64,000 nt of DNA from Anaerolinea thermolimosa (GTDB lineage Bacteria > Chloroflexota > Anaerolineae > Anaerolineales > Anaerolineaceae): assembly GCF_001050195.2 (NCBI RefSeq), contig NZ_DF967965.1:3027327-3091326 (forward strand), written 5' to 3'. Both the position numbers and the translations under genes were made by a program. Below the pieces are notes generated by a model. The model was given only the letters and a program-made list of their open reading frames with translations, ran no database searches and had not been told where the DNA came from. Positions within the stretch are counted from its first letter, which is position 1, and the number at the start of each line of letters is the position of its first letter. Positions 24,065 to 33,192 of the stretch are shown piece by piece.

Positions 24065-25150
24065 CTATCCATTCCGAGATTCCTGGACCAGCTGTTCGAT
24101 TCGTGAGGCCACTTCGGGCAAGGGCAGGATAAAATCAGCCGCACCGGCTTCTACCACACTGCGCGGCATTCCCCAGACCACACTCGTCGATTCATGTTCT
24201 GCAATGACTCGCCCGCCCATACTGTGCAACAGGGTTGCCCCATTCGTCCCATCACTGCCCATGCCGGTCAGAATAACTGCAATCACCGAGCGCCCCAGAC
24301 GTTGAATCAATGAGATCAGTGTCACGTCCACTGCCGGGCGAACACCGTGCACGGTGGGGTTCTGGTTGAGCGTCACCTGCAGGTTCTCATCGAAAAGCAT
24401 GTGAAACCCTCCCGGCGCGAGCAGTGCCTGACCAACCAGCAAAGAGTCACCGGGCTGGGCTTCTTTCACCTTGAGCTTTGAGAGCGAATCCAGGCGCTCG
24501 GCCAGTGAATGTGTGAACCCTGCCGGCATGTGCTGCACAATCACCACTGCCGCTGGCAGATCGGCGGGCAACGCAGGCACCACTTCATGAAGCGCCCGCG
24601 GCCCACCTGTGGACGTCCCGATCAATACCACCGGCTCATGATGCTTCAGGGGGCGCCCGCCGCCTTTTGGCGCCGCTTCAACGACCGGGGCAGGGGGTTT
24701 TCTCGCCAGTAAAGACACCGGCCGGATGTGCGCTGAAGCCGCCCGTAAAATCTTCTGCGCGGCCTCATCCAGCACAGAGCGAATATTCACGTTGCTGGTC
24801 GGTTTGGTTACAAAATCTACCGCGCCCAGTGTAAGGGCCTGAATGGTCTCTGCGGCTCCTTCCCGGGTCATACTGCTGAGCATCACCACTGGCCGTGGGA
24901 ACCTCTGCATAATCTCCCGCAGGGTAGAAAGACCATCCAAACGGGGCATTTCCACGTCCAGCGTAACCACGTCGGGATCCAAACGCGGAATCAGATCGAG
25001 GGCTTCCCTCCCATCCCGGGCGGCTCCCACCACCTGGAGATCAGGCCGTTCGTTGAGGTACTGGCTGATCGAGTAGCGCATGAACGCCGAATCATCCACT
25101 ACCAGAACCCGGACAGGCCGGGGAAGAGAAGGCTGGACAGGAACTGCCAT
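24065..25150 (-). CDS. cheB: Chemotaxis response regulator glutamate methylesterase CheB
   Basis: 361 residues: receiver domain with phosphoacceptor Asp65 (VVTLDVEMPRLDG), linker, and CheB esterase domain with catalytic Ser in GTSTGGP, His in VQHMPAGFT and Asp in LTGMGSDG. Demethylates and deamidates MCPs. Sits between cheY and cheR. Confidence 0.98.
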   Translation of the reverse strand: MAVPVQPSLPRPVRVLVVDDSAFMRYSISQYLNERPDLQVVGAARDGREALDLIPRLDPDVVTLDVEMPRLDGLSTLREIMQRFPRPVVMLSSMTREGAAETIQALTLGAVDFVTKPTSNVNIRSVLDEAAQKILRAASAHIRPVSLLARKPPAPVVEAAPKGGGRPLKHHEPVVLIGTSTGGPRALHEVVPALPADLPAAVVIVQHMPAGFTHSLAERLDSLSKLKVKEAQPGDSLLVGQALLAPGGFHMLFDENLQVTLNQNPTVHGVRPAVDVTLISLIQRLGRSVIAVILTGMGSDGTNGATLLHSMGGRVIAEHESTSVVWGMPRSVVEAGAADFILPLPEVASRIEQLVQESRNG

Positions 25151-25159
25151 ACGATGCCT

Positions 25160-25516
25160 TTACCCGACCAGCTTCTGAATGGCACTCATTACCCGTTCGC
25201 GTTCAAAGGGTTTGACGATAAAATCGCGTGCCCCCGATTTGACCGCTTCCAGAACCACCGATTCTTGCCCCAGCGCAGTCAACATGACCACACGCGCCTG
25301 TGGATCAAACTTACGAATTTCCTTGAGCGCCGTCAGACCGTCCATTTCTGGCATGGTCACATCCATCAGCACCACGTCGGGTTTCACCTCTTTGTAGGTG
25401 TTCAACGCCTTCAGCCCATTTTCGGCCTCGAAGACTTCAAAACCATCCCCACTTAACATTTTGGTGATGCGCACCCTCAGAAATTCTGCATCATCCACGA
25501 TCAAAATTTTAGCCAT
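25160..25516 (-). CDS. cheY: Chemotaxis response regulator CheY
   Basis: 118-residue single receiver domain with acidic pocket (ILIVDDAEF), phosphoacceptor Asp52 (VVLMDVTMPEMDG), and conserved Thr/Ala-Lys (VMLTALGQ, FIVKPFE). Binds FliM and FliN at the switch when phosphorylated. ATG at 25516 chosen by AGGAGG 8 nt upstream; 14 codons of open frame precede it. Confidence 0.95.
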   Translation of the reverse strand: MAKILIVDDAEFLRVRITKMLSGDGFEVFEAENGLKALNTYKEVKPDVVLMDVTMPEMDGLTALKEIRKFDPQARVVMLTALGQESVVLEAVKSGARDFIVKPFERERVMSAIQKLVG

Positions 25517-25535
25517 TACCCATCCTCCTGGAGAC

Positions 25536-26021
25536 TTAAAGTTCCTGTTCCTTTCCATTCAAAATACGCACCGTCATCCGCCCATCAGCTACATACAGAC
25601 GTACAGTTCGCCCAAGGTTACCGCCCACATCTTTGGCCTTGAGGACAATGCCCAGCCGCTGAAAGGTACGCAGCGCCGCTTCGACATTGCGGTTGCCAAT
25701 ATCAAAGGTGTGCGATACTCCCGAAGCCAGGAGCATGTTCGCCCCTCCAGCCATCCGAAAGATGGAGCGCCGGGGGTCGGCGCCCCTGCGTTCCATCTCA
25801 TGAATAAGTCCTTCGATCCCGCTATCCACGAATCGCGCCGAATCGGGCTCAGCGCCATTCATACGCTGGGGTAAAACCGCGTGAATCATCCCGCAAAGCC
25901 GGCGCACCGGGTCGTACATGCTGATCCCTAAACAGGAGCCCAGCCCGTAAGCCACAAGAACGTCCGCCGGATCTGCGCTGATCACGCGTTCACCGAGCCC
26001 AACATTGATCGGGTCATTCAT
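25536..26021 (-). CDS. cheD: Chemoreceptor glutamine deamidase CheD
   Basis: 161 residues with the CheD signature: VLVAYGLGSCLGISMYDPVRR (catalytic Cys in GSC) and catalytic His in GMIHAVLPQ. Deamidates receptor glutamines and, in Bacillus-type systems, stimulates CheC phosphatase and receptor-kinase activity. Its ATG overlaps the cheC stop (ATGA), so the two partners are translationally coupled. Confidence 0.97.
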   Translation of the reverse strand: MNDPINVGLGERVISADPADVLVAYGLGSCLGISMYDPVRRLCGMIHAVLPQRMNGAEPDSARFVDSGIEGLIHEMERRGADPRRSIFRMAGGANMLLASGVSHTFDIGNRNVEAALRTFQRLGIVLKAKDVGGNLGRTVRLYVADGRMTVRILNGKEQEL

Positions 26022-26635
26022 GATTCCGCAGACACCCCGTTCCTGAATGTTTTTAAAGTCGTCGGGTCAGGGATAACCCAGAAATTCGTTTCCACCGAGC
26101 GCTCCCCATCGATAAACTCAGCCTGCATCAGAATGACACTTTCGGTCACACCTCCGGTCGTCGCAATGATGACATCCAGAATGGCGCCTACCATATCCAC
26201 AATAACCGCTGGCGGTGTAGGCCGCACGGAAGTTCCGGTAAGGTTAGCCACTGCATTGAGGAAAAACGTGCCGGTTAAGTTGCCCACTTCTCCGAGTGCT
26301 GAACGCTCCAGAGAACCCAGCTGTGTCGTCGTACCGGCAGGGACGTCCATCAATAAATCCACCAGCTCCAGCCCCTTGTGAAAGGGGATGATCAACATGA
26401 TCTGCCCGGCTATATCTCCTTCGGCGCGCAGATAAATGCCGATGGCTTCGCTTTCAGGGCCACCCACGTAACGCGGGATTTCCAGAATGGGTACCACCCG
26501 CACCACCGGGTTCAGAACCTGAATCTGATGTCCCAGCAGGCTGGAGAACCCACGTGCCGCGTTGTGGATGCCTGCTCCGGCAACTGCATGAAGGGTCTTG
26601 AGAAGGTCTTCGTCAAAATGGGTCGAATCGAGCAT
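26018..26635 (-). CDS. cheC: CheY-P phosphatase CheC
   Basis: 205 residues. One active-site helix is clear (LERSALGEVGNLTGTFFLNAVANLTG, of which ExGN is the phosphatase motif); the N-terminal counterpart (AGAGIHNAARGFSSLLG) has the Asn but a changed Glu position. Forms a complex with CheD. Directly after cheA, before cheD. Confidence 0.93.
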   Translation of the reverse strand: MLDSTHFDEDLLKTLHAVAGAGIHNAARGFSSLLGHQIQVLNPVVRVVPILEIPRYVGGPESEAIGIYLRAEGDIAGQIMLIIPFHKGLELVDLLMDVPAGTTTQLGSLERSALGEVGNLTGTFFLNAVANLTGTSVRPTPPAVIVDMVGAILDVIIATTGGVTESVILMQAEFIDGERSVETNFWVIPDPTTLKTFRNGVSAES

Positions 26636-26647
26636 ACTTACTCCCTG

Positions 26648-28645
26648 CTAATGAATCCCGAAAAACCGCAACAGGCCAGGCACATCCACAATGAGCGCCA
26701 CCTTGCCATCTCCCAGAATCGCCGCGCTCGAGATACCCGGGATCTCCCCCACCACCGCGCCAAGCGATTTCACCACCACTTCTTCTTCTCCGATCAGGGT
26801 GTCTACCACCAGGCCCACGCGCTGTTTGCCCGAATGCACCACCACCGCATAGGTATACTTCTCGGAAAGGGGACGTTTTTCCTGAACGCCAAACAGGGCC
26901 TTGAGGTCGATCAGTGCCAGCACACTCCCGCGCAACATGGTGACCGGCTGACCTCGAATGGTGCGAATCTCTTCCCGCGAGAGGCGAAGCGTCTCGGTGA
27001 TCATCACCAGAGGAATGGCAAAAACCACCCCGTTCACCCGCACCAGCAGCGTGGGAACAATCGCCAGGGTGAGGGGTAAAGAAATCTGGAAGGTCGTTCC
27101 CTCTCCCTTTTTCGTCTCAACCTGGATCGATCCATTTACATGCTGGATGTTGGTATGAACGATATCCATTCCCACCCCACGCCCGGAAATATCGGTAACC
27201 TTTTCGGCCGTGGAGAAGCCGGGCATGAAGATCAGATCAACCGCCTGATCATCGCTCAATGCGGCAACTTCTTCTGCACTCAACAAACCTTTTTGGACTG
27301 CCGCTTTGCGCAGTTTGTCAGGGTCTATACCGCGTCCATCATCGCTCACGGTCAGCAGAATCCGCCCCTGTTCATGCCGCGCTGTGAGGGTAATCGTCCC
27401 CCGTGGGGGCTTTCCGGCAGCAATGCGCTCTTCAGGCATTTCAATCCCATGATCCACCGAATTACGCACCAGATGGATCAACGGGTCATTGATTTCTTCC
27501 AGCATGGAACGATCCAGCTCAGTATCTTCTCCATAAATCACAAGATCAATCTGTTTGCCTGTTTTTTGCGCCATATCGCGCACCATGCGCGGAAATTTAT
27601 GGAACACACTCCCCACAGGCAACATGCGGATACTCATCACCTCTTCCTGAAGCTGATCGGTGATCCGCCCGAGATGGGTTACCGTTTCAGCCAGCCGATC
27701 CACAGTGCTGTTCCCGCGCTTTTCCTGTTCGAAGTAAGCGCGGAGCTGATACAGGTGATTGCGGTCAGTGATCAGTTCACCCACCAGGTTCATCAATTTA
27801 TCGAGGCGTTCCACGCTGGTACGCACGGTCATTTCGGCCGTATTTTTATGACCATTTCCACGCCCCCCTGCGCCCGTGTCAGGCCGGGCTTCCCGAGCCA
27901 TTGAAGGCTTCTGGCCGTTATGCCCTTCGACCTGACCATTAATTTGGATGTTGAACACCTCTGAAATTTGAGCCACACGCCGGGCAACTTCCGCCGGTTC
28001 TACGCGGGTGGCCAGCCGCGCCCGAAAGACCTGAACCGGAGCCGCCGTTTCAATCTGATCGAGGGTGGGCGACATTTCAAGAATTTCCCCAACCTCCTGC
28101 AGAGTCATCATCACCTGGAACGCACGCGCTGCCGAGGCCACACTGGACGGGTCGATGTGCACCTCAACACTCAAAGAATCATTGTCAGAGCTTGCCACAC
28201 CTTCTACGGAGTGGGCCGGAGGTGGGTCTTCCTGGCCGGTGGTTTCTCCGATTTTCCCGTTCACCCTCTCAAATTCCTCCACCAGCCGTTCCACATCCAC
28301 ATCGCAGGCCTCTCCCGTAATCACCTCGTCACGCAAAAGACGCAATCCGTCCACGGCGTCAAGGCAAAGGTCAACCAGTGGAGTGGTAATGTGGCACATC
28401 CCCTTACGCACCGAATCGAAAACCGTCTCCAGGGCATGGGTCAGATCGGTCATCCGGTGGTGGCCGATAATCCCGGCCATGCCCTTGAGGGTATGCGCCG
28501 CCCGAAACGCCGACTGGAGCAGTTCCGGACGTTCTTCAGCCTGTTCAAGCTGAACCAGAATTTCATCCAGCGTTTGCAAGTGTTCATCTACCTCGGCCAG
28601 GAAGATGGGTAATTCATCCTGACTGATATCGAAGGCAAGCTCCAT
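26648..28645 (-). CDS. cheA: Chemotaxis histidine kinase CheA
   Basis: 665 residues. P1/HPt domain with phosphorylated His51 (AAHTLKGMAG), a second region with P2-like folds (about 165-265), P3 dimerisation, P4 ATPase with the N box (HLVRNSVDHGIE), G1 (VSDDGRGID) and G2 (SGRGVGMDIV), and P5 CheW-like domain at the C-terminus. ATG at 28645 matches the HPt start; open frame extends upstream 25 codons. First gene of an 11-gene chemotaxis operon with its own box-array promoter. Confidence 0.98.
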   Translation of the reverse strand: MELAFDISQDELPIFLAEVDEHLQTLDEILVQLEQAEERPELLQSAFRAAHTLKGMAGIIGHHRMTDLTHALETVFDSVRKGMCHITTPLVDLCLDAVDGLRLLRDEVITGEACDVDVERLVEEFERVNGKIGETTGQEDPPPAHSVEGVASSDNDSLSVEVHIDPSSVASAARAFQVMMTLQEVGEILEMSPTLDQIETAAPVQVFRARLATRVEPAEVARRVAQISEVFNIQINGQVEGHNGQKPSMAREARPDTGAGGRGNGHKNTAEMTVRTSVERLDKLMNLVGELITDRNHLYQLRAYFEQEKRGNSTVDRLAETVTHLGRITDQLQEEVMSIRMLPVGSVFHKFPRMVRDMAQKTGKQIDLVIYGEDTELDRSMLEEINDPLIHLVRNSVDHGIEMPEERIAAGKPPRGTITLTARHEQGRILLTVSDDGRGIDPDKLRKAAVQKGLLSAEEVAALSDDQAVDLIFMPGFSTAEKVTDISGRGVGMDIVHTNIQHVNGSIQVETKKGEGTTFQISLPLTLAIVPTLLVRVNGVVFAIPLVMITETLRLSREEIRTIRGQPVTMLRGSVLALIDLKALFGVQEKRPLSEKYTYAVVVHSGKQRVGLVVDTLIGEEEVVVKSLGAVVGEIPGISSAAILGDGKVALIVDVPGLLRFFGIH

Positions 28646-28710
28646 AGGTTCCCTTCCTCTTTTCCAGGCCTCTCTCTCGCCCGCAATCGTTGCCTGATTT
28701 GGCCTCGCTA

Positions 28711-28776
28711 AAGATAGCACAGCCAGAAGGGTATCTCAGTAAACAAACCGTAAAATCAAGCCAAAGAACCCATGAA
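28711..28776 (-). promoter_or_regulatory. cheA operon promoter with 11-bp TTTAC-type box array
   Basis: On minus: TTTACT (28738-28743), 21 nt, TATCTT (28711-28716), 66 nt before the cheA ATG. More boxes at 11-bp steps: TTTAC (28750), TTTGG (28761), TTCAT (28772). Two adjacent perfect TTTAC boxes 11 bp apart. Abuts the csrA terminator. Confidence 0.65.
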
Positions 28777-28786
28777 AAAAAACAAA

Positions 28787-28811
28787 CCCCCATCCATGTT
28801 CAGGATGGGGG
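28787..28811 (-). terminator. Intrinsic terminator after csrA
   Basis: Perfect 9-bp stem (28787-28795 with 28803-28811, CCCCCATCC) and 7-nt loop, then TTTGTTTTTTTTC on minus. It ends the flgM-flgN-flgK-flgL-csrA transcript 28 nt after csrA. Confidence 0.92.
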
Positions 28812-28838
28812 AAGTGCTCGCGTTAAAAAAACAACCAG

Positions 28839-29126
28839 TTACGGAGTGGCGGCTGGCTCTTCACCGGGCTTTCCTTGCTCATTGCCGTCACTGGCGAGTA
28901 AACGGCGCAACTCCTCAAAAGTTTCCGGCTCAGGCGAATGGGCCAGGTGTTCCTGCAATTTGCGCTGTTCCTCGATAGCCTGGGCTACTTCCTGCCTGAG
29001 AATGGGAACCTCGCGGGGGGCAGTAATACCCACCTTGACCCGGTCCCCTTCGATCGCCAGAATGGTGACCACAATCGAATCGCCGATCGCAATACTCTCA
29101 TCGACCCGCCGGGTTAATACTAACAT
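28839..29126 (-). CDS. csrA: Carbon storage/translational regulator CsrA
   Basis: RNA-binding dimer that blocks translation at GGA motifs. 95 residues: the CsrA core (MLVLTRRVDESIAIGDSIVV, then VKVGITAPREVPILRQEV) covers the first 60; a charged C-terminal extension of about 35 residues (LAHSPEPETFEELRRLL) is longer than usual. The ATG is set by the conserved start, 18 codons inside the open frame. Last gene of the flgM operon, as in Bacillus where csrA represses flagellin; the FliW antagonist gene that normally precedes it was not seen. Confidence 0.96.
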   Translation of the reverse strand: MLVLTRRVDESIAIGDSIVVTILAIEGDRVKVGITAPREVPILRQEVAQAIEEQRKLQEHLAHSPEPETFEELRRLLASDGNEQGKPGEEPAATP

Positions 29127-29196
29127 CGCAGCGCCTCCACCCAGAGCTAGATTCCACCTGAACCTCGCCGGCAGATGCAACCCTTACGGGCGGGAA

Positions 29197-30081
29197 TTAT
29201 CGAAGATAATCAAATAACCCCATCGCCGAAATTGCCCGCTGGCTGACCTCCAACGCAGCCTGGTAGGCATTCTCACGCCCGCGCAGCTGCGAAATACCCT
29301 CGGCCAGGTTGAGATCTTCCTTCTTCGAAAGCAGGCTTTGCGTTTCGATCTCGGTCTTGCTGAGATAATCGCTGGCCACCTGCACCTGCCTGAGACGCGC
29401 ACCCACCGAGGTACGGTGCTGGTTCATTGTGGTCAATGCCGATTGTAACCCATTCAACGCTGTGCGCAAAGTAGCAGGATCATTGGCCTGAAGTGCATCT
29501 CGCGCCTGCACCAGCGCCTCCAGGAAAGGCAAAAAAGCCTGATCCCCAAGCACATTAATCGGCACATTTTGAGCCGGGCTCAGACTGCGGAGCATGACCC
29601 CCCCATCTCCCTGATAAACCACCGTACTGCTGGCGGGCATGCTGAAGGGCGGGCTCTGAACCTTAAAGCCGCCGAACAGGAATTGCCCGTTATGCGTGCT
29701 GTTGGCCGTATCCATCGCATGAGCCAGAATTCCATCAACTTCGGTTGCCAGCGATGTCGCCCGTTCTCCTGCACCAAGTGTATCGTTCAGGCCACGGGTC
29801 ACCAGGGTAACCGCGCGGGTGGCCAGGTCTTCCATTTGTTGAAAGGCAGATTCGGTAGCCGTCAGCCAGTCATTCGCCTGCTGGGTAGAAGTCTTAAAGG
29901 CCTCCAGGGTGCGCAGGCCAGAGCGCAGGCTGAGGCTGTGAGACGCCCCCACAGGGTCTTCTGAAGGAGCGCTAAACTGTTTTCCTGAGGCAATCCGTTC
30001 CTGCATCCGTGCAATTTGCTCCATGTTCTCAGAAAGGTGCCTGACGGCATGATCAGACATCATTTTGTTGGTAATGCGCAT
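29197..30081 (-). CDS. flgL: Hook-filament junction protein FlgL (HAP3)
   Basis: 294 residues with flagellin-like N-terminus (MRITNKMMSDHAVRHLSENM, then RIASGKQFSAPSEDPVGASH) and C-terminal helix with YQAALEVSQRAISAM. Joins hook to filament with FlgK. 16 nt after flgK; followed by a 70-nt gap to csrA that has no fliW. Confidence 0.97.
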   Translation of the reverse strand: MRITNKMMSDHAVRHLSENMEQIARMQERIASGKQFSAPSEDPVGASHSLSLRSGLRTLEAFKTSTQQANDWLTATESAFQQMEDLATRAVTLVTRGLNDTLGAGERATSLATEVDGILAHAMDTANSTHNGQFLFGGFKVQSPPFSMPASSTVVYQGDGGVMLRSLSPAQNVPINVLGDQAFLPFLEALVQARDALQANDPATLRTALNGLQSALTTMNQHRTSVGARLRQVQVASDYLSKTEIETQSLLSKKEDLNLAEGISQLRGRENAYQAALEVSQRAISAMGLFDYLR

Positions 30082-30097
30082 GCCTGCCTCCCTTCAC

Positions 30098-31501
30098 CTA
30101 ACGCCCTACCAGTCCCATACCATTAATAATTTTGTCCAGCAGCTCATCATAGGCTGTCATCACCCGTGCTGCCGCCTGATAAGCCCGCTGATATTTAATC
30201 AGCTCAGCCGCTTCTTCATCCAGCGAGACTCCCGCCACCGACTCGCGCTGATCACCAAGAGCCTTAAACACCAGCCCGTTATGGGTAGCGTTGGTTCCAG
30301 CCCGCTGAGTTTCCAGCCCAAGAGCCGTGACTTGCGCATTATAAAATTCCTGGAAGGTGGCCGTGCCGCCGTTCATGGTGCGCGTAAATTTCAGAGCAGC
30401 CAGCTGGCTGGCAATTTCGGCATTTCCGGGTTGGTCGGGTGCGCTGGCGCTGGCGATATCCTCGATCTGCAGGGTGGGGTTGAGCTGAATGGTTGCGGCA
30501 TCACTCCCACTGAAGAAATCCAGCCCGGTTGCCCCATTTAAACCATAGCCGTTGCGATGCACCGCGTTGACCTGGGTGATCAATGCCGCCGCCAGGTCGT
30601 TCAGCCCCTTTATCTGATCAGGAATGACCTGATCCCGCACATAAAAAAGTCCTCGCAGTTCTCCGGTAGAAGGCGCAAACCCCTGCCCATCTTCCCAGAC
30701 GATGCGGAACATTCTCTCCGGGCTGGCAGGGTCTACCTCAGCCTGTAATTTGAGCGCTTTACGCCCGGTGACCAGCACATGTCCTCCGATTGAAACGATC
30801 ATCTCCCCATTGGATTGGACATGCGCCACCGCCCCGCTCAATTCTGCCAGCCGATCAAGAAGCAAATCCCGCTTATCCAGCAGGTCATTGGGCTGTTCGT
30901 TGATCGAAAGGATGCGTGAAATTTCGCCATTCAGGCTGGCAATTTGTGAAGCCAGCGCATTGATCTCTTCCACACCGCCCTGAATGGCCAGATTCTGGTC
31001 AGCGCGCAGCTGGGCCATCTGCTGAGCCCGTTGATTAAAGGCCAGCGCCAGCGCACGCGATTGATCGAGCAGATTGGCGCGAAGGGCTGTATTGGTCGGG
31101 TCAGATGCCAGGTTCTGCCATCCTGCCCAGAAGGCATCAAGCCCGGGGATCAACCCGGCATCACTGGTTTCGGCCAGAACTGTTTCAAGCTGGAGAAGAA
31201 TATCGCGCCGGGTTTCCCAGTTCTTCGTCTCGGCCGCGGCTGCGCGGTAGCGCGTGTCAAAATATTCCAGATTGAACCGTTTGATTCGTTCAATCGTCAC
31301 ACCGGTGCCACGCTGTCCGGCTCCCAGGCCACTCTCATAACCAAACGCCGGGCTTGGAGTTGTGGTCGCCAGAATCGGTGCCTGCCGCCGGTACCCCGGG
31401 GTGTTGACATTCGCCACGTTATGTTCGATGATTTCGATGGCCTGTGAGTGCGCCAGAATGGCAGAAAGCGCCAGGTGAATTCCATTGGTCAGGGAAGGCA
31501 T
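30098..31501 (-). CDS. flgK: Hook-associated protein FlgK (HAP1)
   Basis: 467 residues. N-terminal axial domain (AILAHSQAIEIIEHNVANVN, TPGYRRQ), a central region, and the C-terminal helix EEAAELIKYQRAYQAAARVM characteristic of FlgK. Cooperates with FlgL and FlgN, whose genes flank it. Confidence 0.98.
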   Translation of the reverse strand: MPSLTNGIHLALSAILAHSQAIEIIEHNVANVNTPGYRRQAPILATTTPSPAFGYESGLGAGQRGTGVTIERIKRFNLEYFDTRYRAAAAETKNWETRRDILLQLETVLAETSDAGLIPGLDAFWAGWQNLASDPTNTALRANLLDQSRALALAFNQRAQQMAQLRADQNLAIQGGVEEINALASQIASLNGEISRILSINEQPNDLLDKRDLLLDRLAELSGAVAHVQSNGEMIVSIGGHVLVTGRKALKLQAEVDPASPERMFRIVWEDGQGFAPSTGELRGLFYVRDQVIPDQIKGLNDLAAALITQVNAVHRNGYGLNGATGLDFFSGSDAATIQLNPTLQIEDIASASAPDQPGNAEIASQLAALKFTRTMNGGTATFQEFYNAQVTALGLETQRAGTNATHNGLVFKALGDQRESVAGVSLDEEAAELIKYQRAYQAAARVMTAYDELLDKIINGMGLVGR

Positions 31502-31513
31502 GCTCCAACCTCC

Positions 31514-32032
31514 TCAGGCACGAACCTCAATACCCCACCCGCCCGAATCTTTCAAGGCGGGGGCATTTCCCGGTGGGCGATAGTCCACCTCAGGCTGAAC
31601 CGATCCGGCCAGAAACCACTGCGCCGCTTTCACCCAGTCCAATCGCACCAGGGCAAGGGCATGGTTGGCACTGTTGAGCTCTCGCGACTCACCTGCCAGC
31701 GTCGTGATCCCCTCCACCAGGCGTTCAATGCGCATGGCATGTTCTTTTGGAAGGTGAGGGAGCAAATCTTTCAGGGAATCAGCGTCGCACCCTGGCTGTA
31801 GGCCCAAAGAAATTTCCTGCACCAGATGCCGGCGATCATCCTCCAGAATGCCCAGCTGATCAAGAAGCACCTCTTTCTCTTCCACCAGACGCATCAGAGA
31901 ATCCTGCTGGTTGAGGATCGCTTCTCGTTCTTTATGGGTAACCTCGATAAGATTCTGTAATACGCGAAATTGCCTCACCAGCGTTTGTTCCAGTTCCATC
32001 ACATTCGCAGAGAATGAATCGTGCTCGACCAT
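31514..32032 (-). CDS. flgN: Flagellar export chaperone FlgN
   Basis: 172 residues, mostly coiled-coil helix (LEQTLVRQFRVLQNLIEVTH, EREAILNQQDSLMRLVEEK) with the FlgN family pattern. Chaperone of FlgK and FlgL, encoded next. Sequence conservation is low, so position between flgM and flgK supports the call. Confidence 0.92.
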   Translation of the reverse strand: MVEHDSFSANVMELEQTLVRQFRVLQNLIEVTHKEREAILNQQDSLMRLVEEKEVLLDQLGILEDDRRHLVQEISLGLQPGCDADSLKDLLPHLPKEHAMRIERLVEGITTLAGESRELNSANHALALVRLDWVKAAQWFLAGSVQPEVDYRPPGNAPALKDSGGWGIEVRA

Positions 32033-32053
32033 GAGATTGACCGCTCCGTCCCT

Positions 32054-32356
32054 TTAGGATTTTACGAAATGCCTCGCCATCAACCGGCGGGCGATCTCTT
32101 CAACCTGCACCGTGTAATCACCGCTCTCCACCTGACGGCGAATTTCCTCCACCCGTTCCTGGCGTGCAGGCTCGCCGTTCTCCGCGGTTGCGCGCGCCCG
32201 GGCAAGCACCCGAGCCCTCTCCGATAGTTCTGCTCGATCGGCCTGCAGGTGGTGAAGCTCTACCTCCCTGTTCCCACCTTTGTGGTCAACCTGGCGAGCA
32301 GAGTCTGCCTGGTGGCTGGATGAAAGGGACGAAATACCATTGTTTTCAATCTTCAT
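32054..32356 (-). CDS. flgM: Anti-sigma-28 factor FlgM
   Basis: 100 residues. Disordered, polar N-terminal half and C-terminal sigma-binding helices ending RVEEIRRQVESGDYTVQVEE, then IARRLMARHFVKS, the FlgM pattern (IR..V..G.Y.V....A..L). Holds FliA until export through the finished hook. It is itself under a sigma-28 promoter (32405-32431), giving feedback. Confidence 0.94.
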   Translation of the reverse strand: MKIENNGISSLSSSHQADSARQVDHKGGNREVELHHLQADRAELSERARVLARARATAENGEPARQERVEEIRRQVESGDYTVQVEEIARRLMARHFVKS

Positions 32357-32404
32357 TTTTCATTCTCCTCAGATACCGAGCAACGATGATTCTCTGTACT
32401 CTAT

Positions 32405-32431
32405 TGATCGGCCATCTCACCGGAAACTTTA
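32405..32431 (-). promoter_or_regulatory. Sigma-28 (FliA) promoter of the flgM operon
   Basis: On minus: TAAAGTTT with -35 TAAA (32428-32431), 15 nt, GCCGATCA (32405-32412). Seven of eight -10 positions and the full -35 match the FliA consensus. The -35 overlaps the flgG stop codon, so flgM can be made both by readthrough from the fliR operon and from this late promoter. Confidence 0.88.
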
Positions 32432-33175
32432 GCCCTTCCGCAAATTAAGTGCCAGTGCAATCATCTGATCTGTCTGTTGAAACGCCTGCACTGACATTTG
32501 AAAAGTACGTTGATCGGCCATCAACTGGGTCATCTCACGAGCCAGGTCTACATTGGCCTGTTCCACCGCATGGGAATGAACAATCCCCACATTGGGCGAT
32601 CCCGGAGCGCTCATTCGAGCCTGACCCGAAGCAGCCGTCTCAGCCCAGAGGTTGTTCCCTATTCCCTGCAACCCGCTTGGGTTGGTGAAGCGCGCCAGCT
32701 GAACATTGCCGGCCACCTGGCGAGTGCCATCCTGCAACACCACCTCCACCGTCCCGTCTCCACGAATTGAGACGTCTGAGTAATTCTCAGGGATTTGCCC
32801 ATTCCACACCAGCGGGAACCCCCCGGCACACACCAGCCTGCGATTCGCATCCAGGCTAAACTGCCCGTCGCGGGTGTACGCCGTACGCCCATCCGGCAAA
32901 CGCACGGCGAAGAATCCCTCCCCCTCAATGGCCCAGTCCAGCGGGTTGCCCGACTGCCGAATGCTCCCCTGCCCCGACAGCATCTGAGTTGAAGGCAAAC
33001 GAATACCGCTCCGGTTGAGACTCTGGGTAAGCAGCTCCTGAAAGTTCGCCCGACTGGCCTTAAAACCGGCCGTATTCATATTGGCCAGATTGTTGCTGAT
33101 CACATCCAGGTCAAGCAACCGGGTCAGCATATCCTGGCGGGAGATATTCAACGTATGATAGAGGGATGAACCCAT
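32429..33175 (-). CDS. flgG: Flagellar rod protein FlgG (FlhP-like)
   Basis: 248 residues of the FlgF/FlgG rod family. N-terminus LLDLDVISNNLANMNTAGFK and C-terminus HSAVEQANVDLAREMTQLM-like followed by TFQMSVQAFQQTDQM. Pattern closer to FlgG/FlhP than FlgF. Start at 33175 has AAGGAGAG 6 nt upstream. The stop overlaps the flgM promoter. Confidence 0.85.
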   Translation of the reverse strand: MGSSLYHTLNISRQDMLTRLLDLDVISNNLANMNTAGFKASRANFQELLTQSLNRSGIRLPSTQMLSGQGSIRQSGNPLDWAIEGEGFFAVRLPDGRTAYTRDGQFSLDANRRLVCAGGFPLVWNGQIPENYSDVSIRGDGTVEVVLQDGTRQVAGNVQLARFTNPSGLQGIGNNLWAETAASGQARMSAPGSPNVGIVHSHAVEQANVDLAREMTQLMADQRTFQMSVQAFQQTDQMIALALNLRKG

Positions 33176-33192
33176 CGGAACTCTCCTTCCTC

